From Falciphora oryzae (Eukaryota > Ascomycota > Sordariomycetes > Magnaporthales > Magnaporthaceae), in contig JNVV01000029.1 of the NCBI GenBank assembly GCA_000733355.1, positions 135,768-199,767 on the forward strand: a stretch of DNA of 64,000 bases, written 5' to 3'. The position numbers and the translations under genes are program-made. Positions 12,298 through 24,509 of the stretch are shown here, piece by piece (position 1 is the first letter of the stretch; every line of letters starts with the position of its first letter). The notes under the pieces are model-generated. The model was given only the letters and a program-made list of their open reading frames with translations. It searched no databases and had not been told where the DNA came from.

Positions 12298-14599
12298 GAG
12301 AACGGACTCGACCGATGCATAAGTAGCAACGAACAATCCCGGTGGCTTTCCTTTTTGGGCTGACTGGGTTTGAGGACACTGGGCCTGAGGCTCGAGTTTC
12401 CGCATACTTCACTTCTTTTCACACTCCTTTGAGAACCCCATTTCTTTTCATTCATGATGTCTCTTACGGTACAGGGAAACGGAACATACCAGGGCGCACC
12501 TTTCGGAGGGCGAGGATACCTCGACTCTCCTTGCATTTAATGGCGTTAAAGGGCACGGAATAAAACCTCATGATCACTCATCTTTTCGACATCAAGAGGG
12601 TTTCCGGCATTGGTCTTTTCATGTTTTCTTTCTCACGGTTTTCTTGTAAATAGAGCAACCTTTCTCGCAAGCCTCGCAGCTTTAGAGGGGCTCGCAAGAT
12701 TACACATACTAGAAACAAAGCGCATATCCTCTTACAATGAATTTCCTATGATGTGATGTGACCTGTGATGACGAGTTTGTGAAGCCACCGAAATGCGCCG
12801 CAGGTGCCGCGATCCTAGGCAAAGTTTCATCACCCGATGCTCACGCCTTGGGCACCGCTAATCTCCACACTCTACATACATAACTACCTAGCTTTATATC
12901 CCCCCAGTAGCAGACCGGCTGTGTGTCTGCCTATCGAAAGGCGCGCGCACACATTGAATACCCGGCATTCGCTCTGGATTCGCCTATGTCCGTCTATAGT
13001 CTACATGTTTGGCAACAAACCTATTCCCCCTGTCCCGCAAGCATCACCACTTCACATTATTCCTACGACCTTGCCGCGGGTAGCGACCGTTTCCCCCCTG
13101 GGAGTTGCAGCGCTTGCGAGTGGAGCGATTCATTTTCCGCCCCGAAATTTTGCGGGAGGCTGCAGAAGAACGTTGGTGATCTTGGAAATCCCGGCCTTTG
13201 TTATCCGCCTCGATAATCTTTTTTTGGCAGACCACCGGGAGCGAAGCAGCAAGCTGCCCATTCCCCCTTGGCAATCATAGTTTCTAGACCTCTTCACGGT
13301 GACGTTCCACTAGCGTCTGACTTCACGCTCACCCCCGACATCCGATCGGTGTTCATGGGTTAACCGGCGACCTCGCACCATGACGGGCGGGCATGCCAGC
13401 AGAACGCTCCCGAGAAAGAGACTTCGACTCCGATCGCCGATCAGGTCGTCGAGATGCTCCGAGGGTTGGGCAATTTCCCTACCGTCAACGCGTTGGCCGG
13501 GGGGGCCAGGAAAAAACAAAAGGTGATGGTGAATAGTGCAGACATGCCGATGAAGATGAAGAGTCAGAAACGACCAGCGAAACCACCGCCTGGGAAGAGC
13601 GTGCTGCGCGCCCGGGGTACGCCCGGGGCCTACTGGAGGCGACGTTCGGGAGCGGGCTGGTGAAGGCCGAGCGGACACGTGCGAACAAGCACAGGGCTCG
13701 GGTTGGCGTGTGCTTAGGGTTAGGACAGGCCCTACGCGGCAGAACGCACGCAAGGTTGCGGGGCATTTGTTTTTAACCCGCCGCTATCCCACTACCCCCA
13801 ATATGGCGTCTTCGTCTTGTTGCAATCCCTCGGTGCTGGCCTTTGCGCGTGAAGCTGTTGCAGCGAGCTGGCCCGTTCGGGAGGGACCAAGTTGGCCAAC
13901 CCTGCACGGTCCTGACCGTCCCGAGCGAGTCCCCGAGCTCCCCCCAGCTCAAGGAACTGCTGGCCGGCTTTGATCGGAAAGAGGATGCCTGGTGTCCCGA
14001 CTTTGCTAAATCGGTTGTCAAGAACATCCTTGGTCTCCCCGTACTGGAAAATTGGAAGCTGACGCGAGAATGCCGGCTCGACGCAGGTTTTGGTCCACCC
14101 GCGGGCATTTCGATGGCTGGCCATCGCCTCTCCCTGACGGCTTCTTCGATTTCCTTTTTGTCCTTCCCTGCCCAACTCTGGCCTAGTGCCCCCACCCGAC
14201 CGGCTTGGACAATCCTGCCGCGAGTCCCCAGACCGGTGAGGGGGTCTTTACTGGCGTCTACCTCATGCGCGGCGGGCGCCTAGTGCAGCCTTTGTGGTCC
14301 GCAAGTACTGCAGGCACAGCTACCAGCAGAAGCAACTCACGCGGAACCCCGATGCCGAGCCCGAGGTCCCTGCCATTGGCCGCCCGTGCCGGTGCGAGAG
14401 GCCATCCGGCTACAGTCGAACGGAATGGTCACTGCGCTCGGCCATTTCCTTCAAGCGCGACCCACATTCAAAGCCGACTTTCCGACCTGGGTTTTTACGG
14501 CACCACTTGCATCCCCGTTCCTTTTTTTTTTGGTGGCCGTCCAGCTCCTGGCCGCCCCCCGAAACAATGTCGGAGCCGCAGGTGGGGCTGATGCGGCTG
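12298..14599. other. intergenic DNA and unassigned decayed sequence
   Basis: The 3' UTR of the AA11 gene is expected near the start. From 12.5 to 13.8 kb nothing is recognised. At about 13.9-14.1 kb a plus-strand stretch reads like coding sequence (KELLAGFDRKEDAWCPDFAK and a little beyond) but cannot be assigned. It may be a separate relic or an upstream remnant of the AAA pseudogene that follows. Confidence 0.4.
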
Positions 14600-15850
14600 C
14601 TTGGCTCGTGGATCTCACGGAGCTATGGCGCCGTCCACAAAGAAGTCACAGCTCGGCTCGGCCGAGGGGTCGTCTTCAAGACGACAATGCCGTTCCTAGT
14701 GCGCCCCGGCACTGCATTCGTCAGCACGGGCGTCGATGGAGCGCAGTGCTATATCGCGGAGTCATGGCCGCAGCGCGAGCGCGCCTGGGATGCTGACACT
14801 TCAGGGAGGGGGAAGGTGCGGTGGGCGATTGATGCCCGGTCATGTGTCTTTCGCCAAGGAGGCTTCCTTTTCATCCAGAAGCCGTTTGCGAACCTGCTTC
14901 AATGTGCAAGACGGCAACTCGCAGCTCGATATGCAGGTCTTGCGGCTCGTCCTGCCTCTGAATCTCGTCGGTGACGAGACCCGTTCCGACATTGAGCGCC
15001 GTGGACGAAACCTGTGGGCATTTCGGCATGGAGGCATTTTCGAGTACCAAGGGGAACCCCGGAATGGCCTAAACTCGGTTGGTTTCTAGTGCTTGTGCTC
15101 GCCATCCTAGGTATCCCCCCAGAACCCACGCCGTCACTGACCTCGATGCTGAACCACCTGTAGCAACGCGAAAGATACATGGTCGACATCCACGAGCACA
15201 GACGGCTGCACCAAACGTCGGGTCGGGTGAAGAAACTCCTTCTGTTTATGGGGGTTTCGTTTGCGATATATATGCTAGCATAAATATGTCGGTAAATGTG
15301 GAGAACATCCCGCCTGAAGGAATGCAGACAGTCACATGGGATGAAACCCCATTCGACAGGCTGGTCATCGACCTGGGGAGGCGGACTATTCTGCAGCATC
15401 TGGTGGCCGGCAAACTCAGAGGCGGGGGCGGGGGCAATGGACTCACACTCCTGTTCCATGCCATCTGGCACAGCGAAGACTTCCGCGGCGGAAACGATCG
15501 CCGGGCTCGCCCGTAAACATTGCTCCGTCTAGCCTGCAGGGATATCGGCACCAAGCCGGAAGCGGTTCGGAAGAGCCTTGACCCCATACTCGCGCTCGGA
15601 AAGAAGTGGGGCGGCGTGGTTCTAATGGACAACGCTGACACCTTGCTGCAGGAGCGATGCGCCACCGGTGTTGACGAAGCCGAGCGCACTGAGCTTGTTC
15701 TCTACCTCCGCGTCTTCGACGAGTACAACGGCATCTTAGTCCTTACCTCGAGCCTCACAGGGACCTTCCAGAGAACCCTGGCAGAGTCGGGAGCCAACTT
15801 CCGTCTGAAGTTTGGAGACTTGTCCCGGCTTCTCGACAAGAGTCTGGTTG
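14600..15850 (+). pseudogene. decayed fungal AAA+ ATPase (DUF7025-AAA type)
   Basis: Blocks typical of fungal DUF7025-AAA ATPases appear in order but in different frames. Near 14690 is LVRPGTAFVSTG (DUF7025-like). At 14990 is ERRGRNLWAFRHGGIFEYQG and at 15170 RYMVDIHEH. Then come TWDETPFDRLVIDLG (15340), a Walker A-like PSGTAKTSAAE (about 15465), Walker B GGVVLMDNADTLLQE (about 15610) and LRVFDEYNGILVLTS (about 15705). A frameshift separates the pre-Walker part from Walker A near 15455. Walker A lacks the normal GxxGxGKT pattern (GTAKTS), and the second Walker B acidic residue is Asn, so even a repaired product would probably not hydrolyse ATP. Stops interrupt the N-terminal part. Exact ends are uncertain. 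Confidence 0.75.
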
Positions 15851-16419
15851 TGCCCGGGGCCGAAGTTCACCCACGCCGGGTCGCTAAGCAGCGACTTGTA
15901 CGGAAACCCGGGAGTACACCCCAGGTTCCTGGCGAGCCTCCTTCGTTTGCCACCGGTCGGCTGCGGCATATCCGGAAACGTGAGAGCGGTGTCATGCACA
16001 CAACCATGTTGTCCTCCCGATACATCTTGGTTTGAGTCGCGGCGGGCGACAGTAGCATTTCCGTCCTGTCTAGGGCGGCGTTCGTCGGGGCGTAGACGAT
16101 GAGGCCGGGGCCGGCGTTGAGGACTTGGGAATTCTGGGCGAGCAGTTCGGCGTACTCGGTGAACCCGTTATCCTGGAGCGCCTTCGGCAGCGACCCCGAC
16201 CGTGCGGCGGCCGGGACGGCACAGAGAGCGACAAAAGGTCAGCAGGTGCTTCGCCCCCATGTCTGCATCGCAGCTAAGATAAATGATTGGACGAGGAATG
16301 GGCGGGGGAGGGGGGCTGGAAAGTAAAGGTGATCTCGTAATCTCCTTGCAAGCTACCAGTTCGATCGTCAAGCAGCACCGGCGGTTGCTCCAGTGCTCCG
16401 AAGGCAATGCAGAACGCCG

Positions 16420-17035
16420 GGGTTAACTACGGGGCTGTGGGCTGGCAACGGGCTGTGATGGAAACAGAGGGTGCGCGTGTACGAGCGAACTGTGACATTT
16501 GCATCTTTCAGGTCCCTCGTGAGGCCAAGTGACGCCTCGCTAGGTGAGCCTGTTTCCAGTCGCCCGCGGCCCGACGCAGGGTCCGTGTACGGATTAGGTC
16601 GGCAAAGACTCCGAGCTGAAGTTATCCCCAACCTTATGCAACTGACCGGAAGTGATGCCCGATGCCACCCCGGACCCTCCCCCCTCCTCTTATTTCCGGC
16701 ACAGCAGTCGGTCTAAAGCATGCGGCTCCTTCGGTGTCTTTCCGTCTGCCGCAAAGTGTAGGTGTGTCAATATATGCCCGTGGCTGGTCCTCGATTCACC
16801 GCCCGCCCGTAAGGCCCGGATCGGCACAACCGGCCGCGTAGCGTCACGGACGGAGTGTCGTGTGTGTCTGGCAACCCCCGTATTTTGGAGTCATCTGGGG
16901 CCATCCATATTGTAGCCCAACCGCTCGAGGGTCCTATCACCGCGCATTTAGCGACGGAAAAAGCCGTCAAGTGTATTCTAATGGTGCCCAAACGTAGCAG
17001 TCGCCTCGCCCATCGCACGGGCCTAGCCCACTAGA

Positions 17036-17070
<35 letters not shown>

Positions 17071-17380
17071 ACAAATGCCAGAATGAGGCTCAAGTCCTCG
17101 CAGATTGGGCAAAGAGGCATTTTTATATCGGTTCGACGGCAAACGTCGTGGCTGCTAACTGTGCCGGAAATCCGATCGGGGTTAGACACAAACACTGGAA
17201 ATTCCCCGCTGCCAATGGGCTGTGATGGAAGCAGAGCGTACGTGTTTCCCATACATTTGCATCCATCGGGCCGTCACCAGCGATGCCAAGCGATATTGCG
17301 TCGGACGAGGCTACTTCCACGTCACCAGCAACCCGACGCAGGACCTATACACGGATTCATTTACAGGTTACCCCTTGGTT
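16420..17380. repeat. diverged direct repeat, two copies about 0.78 kb apart
   Basis: Copy 1 (about 16420-16640) and copy 2 (about 17200-17380) share GGGCTGTGATGGAA, CGACGCAGG...TACACGGATT and other blocks in the same order with many point differences. This suggests an old tandem duplication or a degenerate mobile element. Boundaries were set by eye. Confidence 0.55.
17039..17069. repeat. (GT)n microsatellite
   Basis: About fifteen GT units in a row, lying between the two diverged repeat copies. Confidence 0.95.
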
Positions 17381-18047
17381 AGCCCGACCAAATATTTCAC
17401 TTTCCGCCCCAGGCGCCCATTACTTATTGGTTCAAAACCGGGGGGAGGGGGGGCTGGCAACCGAATCCAGGACGCCAAGATTTGCCAGCTCTCAGTTGGT
17501 AACCCGTGGTCAGTATTGATCTGCAAGACCCGCCCCGTGGCTCCACGGACGGGAGATGTTGGATGCCCGGCGCGTACTTGACGTTTGAGTCCGGTGGCCA
17601 AGTCTAACAGTCCCCCGGCCCAGCACATGGGGCCCGGGCTCCAAGCCCGGGCTCAGAGTCCTCGCCCATTGTGCAGAGAGACATATACATATAGGGTATC
17701 CCATTGCTACGCCGCGGCTCGCCACCGCATCAAAACTTCAGTTTGGGCCAAGCACAAACACCAGACTGGCAGGCCTTTGACCCTTTTCCTTTCTCTCTCC
17801 TCAAGCTTCCTTTGAGGCCAAAAGAGATGATTAGCGAAATTGAAGCACTTCTTCCAAGCCCTCACGCACTGAGCCCTTGTTACGGTATGCTTCCCCCCTT
17901 CTACTTGGGCTTTCTGTGGAAAGCTGACTTTCGCGACGACCCGACGGCCCTCCAAGTGCCCTCCAGTCGCCAAATGGCCTTGGCTACACTGTCCGAAAGC
18001 CCGTAATCAGTTGAAGCCACCCATAGCCGATTTCCATAGCAGGCGTC

Positions 18048-19460
18048 ATGCAGCTGAACGTTCTAACTCCGGGGGATCACAATGCGACGGAGTATGTGGA
18101 ATGCGGGGGCACCCGATGGGGCCTTGTCCAGTGCAACGTTGAACGCACACTGCAGCACGACCAGTCGGCACCCAACTTTATCTGCGTATCATACACCTGG
18201 GGCTTAGGGAGGATTGAAAGCCCATTCCACCACGATTTCAAGGTATCGGACAGGACCATACCGGCACTGCAGGCTGTCGTCCGGCAAAGGCCAACCTGCA
18301 AAGCCATCTGGATCGACGCGTTCTGTGTCCCGGGCCAGGACGAGCCGGAAAAAAGGGCATCTACGCTAGAGAGCATGGGTTACATATACTCAATTGCAGA
18401 AGAGGTGGTTGTCGTACTTTCGGGCGCGTCTGCCCCTGCGCTCGAGCGGCTGAACTCCTCGAGTCCTGGCCTGCTCCCAGAGCACTTGGCCGCCTTGGAG
18501 CGAGAGGAGTGGACTTCGCGGGCATGGACGTATCAGGAGGCCGTCAACAGCAAAACGCTCAGCCTCACATGCGACGACGGCGCCGTCGGCCTCGTTGTTG
18601 AGCTCGGCCGCTTCTTCGCCGGCTTGGGGTCCGCGCTCTCTGGGCTGAGCGTGGTTGCCAAGAAGCAGCAGTATCCCCGCCTCAACGATCTCGAGGACCT
18701 CCTCGCGGACTGCGTCACTGCGGCATATCGGGAACGTTCAGCCCTCCAGGTGATGTCCATCATGGATGGCCGGGTGCAGACGAGACCGGAAGACCACTTC
18801 TACGCCATGATCGGTGCCATCACAGCCGAGCCGGCTAGTTCCTCTAGGAACACGTCCGCTTGCGAAGCTTTCATGTCTATGTGTGAGCGAAAGGGCGACT
18901 TCTCCTTCGTCTACTCGGCTGCGCCACGGGACCAGACACCAGGCCGACACTGGCGTCCTGTGTGTGGTGAACTGCCTGCCATCCTTGGCTGGCATAGCTG
19001 GGGTGCCGGGCAGCCCGGCCATTACGATAACGGTGTTCTATTCCTCGATGAGGTGGTCGTCTTGAAACAAGGCCCGTTGCTGGACGGCGCGAAGAAGTTC
19101 GTGGGCGACTGGTTGACTTCGTGGTGGAATCGGTGCGCGTACTCGGTCGCGGATCTCCAGTTGATTCCTTTGGACGAGGCTGCATCGAGGGCTCTTCGCG
19201 ACATGGGGTTCCAAGGCAGCAAGGATCCAATTGTGACGGCGCAGGGCTACTTTTTTCCCTGGTGTTCCATTCGGTCCGCACATGTGGCGCGTATCATTGT
19301 TGCGACTGGAATGGGCTGGACTCTCGGTGCCCCAGGGCTTGCACAGCGTATGAAAGCCGGAGCCAGCGCGGGCGAATGCATGTATGTTCCAGGAGTCTTC
19401 TTTGGGGAGATACATGTAGGAGCCGGCTTTCAGAAAGAGTCGGCCGAACTGTCCGATTGA
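18048..19460 (+). CDS. HET-domain protein (heterokaryon incompatibility family)
   Basis: Single exon, 470 residues. The N-terminal half has the HET domain blocks in order: FICVSYTWG (about residue 43), IWIDAFCVPGQDEPEKR (about residue 86), IYSIAEEVVVVLSG, and EWTSRAWTYQEA (about residue 155). The C-terminal 250 residues show no recognised domain. No signal peptide or membrane helix is apparent. HET proteins are cytoplasmic and linked in several ascomycetes to nonself recognition and programmed cell death after hyphal fusion (family knowledge); the role of this member is unknown. The frame is open and the domain intact, so it looks functional. It faces the second HET gene convergently across 1.2 kb of non-coding sequence. 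Confidence 0.9.
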   Translation: MQLNVLTPGDHNATEYVECGGTRWGLVQCNVERTLQHDQSAPNFICVSYTWGLGRIESPFHHDFKVSDRTIPALQAVVRQRPTCKAIWIDAFCVPGQDEPEKRASTLESMGYIYSIAEEVVVVLSGASAPALERLNSSSPGLLPEHLAALEREEWTSRAWTYQEAVNSKTLSLTCDDGAVGLVVELGRFFAGLGSALSGLSVVAKKQQYPRLNDLEDLLADCVTAAYRERSALQVMSIMDGRVQTRPEDHFYAMIGAITAEPASSSRNTSACEAFMSMCERKGDFSFVYSAAPRDQTPGRHWRPVCGELPAILGWHSWGAGQPGHYDNGVLFLDEVVVLKQGPLLDGAKKFVGDWLTSWWNRCAYSVADLQLIPLDEAASRALRDMGFQGSKDPIVTAQGYFFPWCSIRSAHVARIIVATGMGWTLGAPGLAQRMKAGASAGECMYVPGVFFGEIHVGAGFQKESAELSD

Positions 19461-19818
19461 AAACGACAGGGAGGTCATTACGTGTGTAATTAAAGGTTCC
19501 CGATGCGTTCGCATCCACAGCGTGGCAAGCCGCTTTTGTGCACCACGTCGTCGAGGATTCCAGGAGCCGCGGCAGTAGGCGACCACTCGAGATTTAAAAT
19601 GAAGCTAATTTGCTCACCACTACTACTCCCACAACTTAATGCAGGGCGTTAAGGGGCATGGTTTTCCACGCTGGTACCACTGCCCGGAGGGACGTTATTG
19701 GAGCCTTATCGATCCTTTGGATTAAATGGCTTTGGCGGATGCGTTGCTGTTGTGCTGGCTTGTACGGGTGTGGTTTGGTCTTACCCCTGTATCACACCTC
19801 GGCCCCGTATAAGGCCGT

Positions 19819-19859
<41 letters not shown>

Positions 19860-20653
19860 TTTACCCTCTTCGACTTATATAAGCCATAGGGGGTGTCCGC
19901 TAATCTAGGTGATATTGAGATAAAAACCGTGCCTCCGGTGTTATAACTGTTTAATAAAGCCGGGTAAAAAGGTCCCATCGAGCTACTAGCGAGTCTTCTT
20001 CGTGTTAGGCCGTAGGGATAATAACCGTCGTAACGGCTTTATGAACTGAATGTGCCGGTAGCCCTCCCAGCGAGTGGGTAAGCCTCCGGAGGTGGTTGGC
20101 AATGCTTTAGGCGTTTTTTCGATCAAAAGGCTTAACTTCGGGCCCCACGTTAACAATAGGGTCGCAAAAGCCCAACCATCGTAAAGTTGCAGGATTCCCA
20201 GGGCTTCCCGTAATTGAGGATGGCGGGGGACGGCGGCGGCCGGGCCGGCTTTTCGCTCAAAGTATCTAACTGCTTACCGGCCAGCAGTCTTCTTGTGCGT
20301 TCGGAATCGTTTCAGCTCGTACGTCCGCAGCGGCGGCAAAGGTAGCCGGAGTAGCGGTATTAGCAATAGCGGCGGCGGCGGCAACGGCGGCGTTAGCGGC
20401 GGTAGCGCGTGCAACACCCGGAGGGGAAGTAGCGTTTGGTGTTCCAGAAGGCGCCCCCCCCACCAGTTCGCATCCAGGAAGATGGTTGCGGCACTACCCA
20501 ATCATGCGTGTGCAGGTGGGACCAAGCTGCAGCTGGGCAGTTATTGGCTACGGGGGGATTTATTCCTCAACTTGAATGACCATCTGGCAGGCCGCCAGTG
20601 GTTATGCAATACAGAGCAGGTCTTCAGTGGACCTTCGGCTTCAGACGCGCCGT
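19461..20653. other. intergenic DNA between convergent HET genes
   Basis: No gene is recognised. The stretch includes an (AT)n(GA)n microsatellite and a GGC/GCA-rich patch (about 20330-20410) that reads as Ala-rich on the minus strand but has no family resemblance. Parts around 20.0-20.2 kb may be an old transposon fragment. Confidence 0.45.
19823..19859. repeat. (AT)n(GA)n compound microsatellite
   Basis: About thirteen AT units run directly into about five GA units. Confidence 0.95.
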
Positions 20654-23158
20654 TCAGACCAGATATATATCCTCAAGGTGTGGCAAGGTACTGCCACGCC
20701 AGACGCGGTCGGGACATATGTCCTTTTCGAGCGCGGCCTTTCCGTATCTTTTGATGCCAAAGTCCTCAAACATGTGAGAAAAGTCATAGCGGGGGTGGCT
20801 GGGGATTGTCCCCTCTCCCAGACAGCCGCTGCCGAAGGCCCCGATCCTGGAAAAGATCCGACGCCTGCCCTCGCCCGGCCTTTGATTTCTGCGCTCCCTG
20901 ACTGCCAGGCCGGCGAGATACTGCGTCTCCCTTTCAGCGTAGTAGATGGGGAAGAAATAGAGGCCGTCCATGGCCCCGTCGAGCCTTTGTGATTCCTGCA
21001 TCAACTCTTTAAGCTCGCGTTCATCATCAAAGGCCACGTACATCTCCAGGCGGCTTCGAGTAGCGTCGACCCCGCGAGGGAGAGCCACGCAGCCTAAATC
21101 ATGGTCGGGGTCGGGAAACAGCGCGAGCGGAACCAGGACTCCCCTCAGATGTAGTGCCGCGGATTCGGGCGTCCGAGCCCAGCCAAAGTGGTCCAGCGCA
21201 TCGACCGGAGGTGGCGTGGCCAGCTGGGGGAGAGGGCATCCGGCCGGCGGTATGAACTCATGCACCACGGGCAGCGCGGAGCTGACCCACGACCACGTCG
21301 GGACGATTGGCGCAGATTCGCCGCCACCGCCGCCGTCCAGGCCCTCCTTGACACGATAACAGGGAAAACTCAGTCTCCGGCCTATCCGGGCCCTCAACCC
21401 CCATACAAGCTGGGACACAATATTGTCGGGTCCGTCGAGGGGCAGGGTGTGCCACAGCCCGGAGTGATAGCTGCCAAGGACGCCGGACAGGGTTTTCGCC
21501 ACTCCGGCCAGGGCCACAAGCCGGTCCGAGTCGTGCGTAAAAACTGCGCTGGAGTAATTCTCGACAGCCTTGCGCCACTCCGAGAACGCTAGCTTGCGTA
21601 CGTTCCCCAGCATTGTCCTGTTCACGCCGACCGAGGCGCGGAGGTCCCTGGCCACGGCCGCGAGCATCCTCATATTTGAAATCTCCGGCTTGGCAACGAA
21701 CGGCGGCAGACCGACAGGGTACGTCTCGCTGCAGGTATCCTCCGTGCAATGCCACCAGGCCTGCTTCTGAGAGATGTAGAGCGTAGCAGGCGCTAGTAGG
21801 ACTTCTTGGTGCACCCAGCCTCGGCCCAGCAGCATAGACTCTTCGACCTCGGCTCTGAACGCGGTCATTGGGTGGACCACAATGGCGTCTGGGCCTGATC
21901 CTATCCGTCCGGTCTCCCGAAGCGTCTGGAGGAAGGCATTGCGGTCACAGGACAGAATTGGGAGCAGGACCTCTTCTCGTAACATCTGGTCTTTGTCCTG
22001 AGTATCGATGGTTGCTCGTCGTCTTTGTCGCCCGAGGAATCCGGCGTGAGAGGCCTCTGTATCTATTGCGGCAACGTTGAATAGGCTGCCGCCGTAGATA
22101 TCCGCCATCAGACCTGCTTCGCGGTCCCAGTCAGCTGCCGAATCCTGAAAGATGCACAATGAATCGATCCAGGCGTATCGGACGTCCATCCATCGAGCAA
22201 CAGAGACGGCGTCTTGGAAGGTTTGCGGAAGTGATTCCAGGCCGATACCGGTAGACTGCAGTTTTGCTGCGTTACTCCGCCGGAGCTTGGGCGGCTCTGG
22301 AACCGTCCAGCGGTGGCTGAGGGTGATGTAGGTTTCCCGCCAGCCGCTCTCGGGCAACTCCCGGAGCCGCAATCTCCCATGGTCGATTTCGAGTATTCGC
22401 CTAGGACTCTGGCGGCCCATCCTTCGATAGCCCCGGCACTGTACGTGGTGATTTAGGCATATGTCTGTCCAGAGAAGAGCGAGGTCTTGAAGTCTATCCG
22501 GATTAGGTCGTGGGAGGAACACATAGTTTGACGAGTTTACTGTCGGGCCTCGCCCAGTTGTCAGTCGCAAGGCTGAGACAAGGCAGGTTGGTGATTGCAT
22601 GAATGATTTGTGAAACGTTTATAAAAAGAAACCCTTACAGGTCGAAACGACGAACCACTCATTATTTACGAGTGGGTTCACGTACGAATTGGGGTCGATG
22701 GTATCAACTAGGCGCTGGAGGGTCTTGCACCGGCCGCTCTGACCGTTGAGTAGAATGGTGAAGACTTTAGGATCATCTCGGCCATCACCCTCGCTGCCGT
22801 TTAAAAGGCGGCCGGAAAGGGCCAAGTGCACGGTGGCCCAATCTTCCAAATCGCTGAGGCCTTCTACCAAGTCGAGGAGAGCTTCGTGGCGGGCCGGAGA
22901 AAAATCGAGGAGATGGCGGCAGATGGCGCAGCCGAACTTGGCTGCGTTGACGAGGCCGCGCCAGGTGGGATGATGGACTTCCAGTGCGTCCTGCGTTATG
23001 GAGTTTGTTGGACCGAGTCGATCAGCTACGCGGTCGGGAAGCGGGGCGGTTTCGAAAATGGACCGGCACTGGCCGCAAAGCACTGTAGAGCCCGCGAGGT
23101 CGAGGATAGAGGCTTCATTGTAAAATGGTCCTTGTAGTCCTTGGTTTTCTGCGGCCAT
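20654..23158 (-). CDS. large HET-domain protein, two exons
   Basis: Predicted exons on the minus strand are 23158-22639 and 22572-20654, with a 66-nt intron (GTAAGG...CTCAG). Phases match and give 812 residues. The N-terminal exon has paired cysteines typical of the region preceding many HET domains (LCGQCRSIF about residue 32, CAICRHLLDF about residue 76). The HET domain in exon 2 shows YITLSHRWT, YAWIDSLCIFQDSAADW and MADIYGGSLFNVAAIDT, then RGWVHQEVLLAP and a C-terminal PTWSWVSSALP block common in this class. Taken alone each exon would be an incomplete protein; the intron join restores the usual architecture. The likely role is nonself recognition or cell-death signalling (family inference). 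No loss-of-function change is seen. Confidence 0.88.
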
Positions 23159-23539
23159 TTTGTCGGTAGAAAAAAAAAAAGAAAAAGAAGGGCATCCTGG
23201 GCTGCGTCCCGCCGCTGAGCCGGGCCGGGGACGAGGTCGTGCTTATACTTGACGTCCGACGCCGTTTGTCATGCGGGGGAAAGAGGCAGCGAGCGGTTCA
23301 GAGGAGAAGGGGCTCTACGAGCTTGTTGGGGCGTCCTCCATGCACGGGATCAGGGATCGCGAAGCACGGGGTGCAGCGCTCGGGCAGCTGCAGCACCTTC
23401 GTTGTCACCACCAAGCGCGACCAATCTCTACGTTGGGGCGCCCAATCGACGACCTCCATTGCCGCACCTCTCCACTTTGCCAGCTCAGCAGCGCATACAA
23501 CGGGGCTGGTCCCAAAGCCATTTAATCCGACGGGTCGAT
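23159..23539. other. upstream region of the minus-strand HET gene
   Basis: Contains a short A-rich tract at about 23168-23190 and no recognised gene. It probably includes the promoter of the HET gene transcribed leftwards. Confidence 0.4.
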
Positions 23540-23900
23540 AAGGCTCTAATAGCGTCCCTCCGGGCAGTGGTCACAGCGTGGAAAACTATACCGGTTATCG
23601 TATTACACTACGAGTCCGGCATCCCAGGCGCCGAGGCGCTTTCGGAACAAGCCCGCCTCCGTTTTGCGGCCCGTATTAGTACGGTTCCGGAAGATCACCC
23701 TTTAGCCGCAGCGGCCAAACCGACCTATAACGCCCGAGGGCCCAGAGCGGGCCTACCTGGCAGGCTTACAACCCATTTACAAAGGACGGCAAAACTTCTC
23801 CCGGCCTGCACACGCCCGGCCCATTTCTTTTATTGTCACGGGGTAAACCGAAGGCCTGTACGAGGTGATAACGATGATATTAGACGGTGATCAGGGGGTA
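23540..23900 (+). mobile_element. LINE (Tad-like non-LTR retrotransposon) ORF2 relic
   Basis: A plus-strand frame reads VVTAWKTIPVIVLHYESGIP followed by EQARLRFAARISTVPEDHPL. This matches the conserved block between the reverse transcriptase and RNase H regions of fungal Tad-type LINEs (compare the usual 'WKTTP..ALHRE.GIPP...LLE..RLR.AAR....D..HPL'). No reverse transcriptase core is found, and the frame is interrupted downstream, so this is a dead fragment. It may extend to about 24380, where diverged sequence continues without a clear domain. Confidence 0.65.
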
Positions 23901-24468
23901 GAAGTCCTATATTGCTACGGGGTAGATACAACAACTTCAGCTTGGTTGTTGCAATCCCCGGATTGCCTCAATCGATCTGCCCAAGTATCGTGGTCCCTGG
24001 GGCCCGGTCACGTGCCCCGGGGCCTCGGCCTCTGCGTGGCGCGGCCCCCTCAGAGGGAGGCTAGGGCCTTCCCCTGTGGCGGCCCGTCCTGTCACAACGA
24101 CCTTCTTACCGACCAACCAACAGGAAGCTCGTTGGTCCCCGCAACCCCGGCCTGGCCCAGGGGTGGTCCCGAGGACCCCCCGCCCTAACCTGGCCTTACC
24201 CACTTCCGGCACATTCGCCGGCCGAACGCACTACTACCACCCGCTGCGCTTACAACGCCCTGCGTATTTACGCCCTACTGCCGGTCGCCCGCTTACTGGC
24301 AAGGGGCACCGGAATGCGGCCCGACCTCCGTGTGCCCACGGGTTTAATTTGTTAGCCGCCTCGATAGCAGCACTATAGCCCGGTGTAGGTAAGCTTAGGT
24401 AGCGCTAGCACGTCGTATGCCCCCAGGGAGGCAGGGACTGATAGATCCCGACTTTACCGACGTTAAAT

Positions 24469-24471
<3 letters not shown>

Positions 24472-24506
<35 letters not shown>
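24472..24506. repeat. (CT)n microsatellite
   Basis: About seventeen CT units in a row. Confidence 0.95.

Positions 24507-24509
<3 letters not shown>

Larger units (their letters stand above)
15851..18047. other. gene-free repetitive stretch before the HET gene
   Basis: No gene is recognised. It contains two diverged copies of a sequence of about 200 bp (16420-16640 and 17200-17380) and a (GT)n microsatellite. The last few hundred bases are probably promoter of the HET-domain gene at 18048. Confidence 0.5.
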
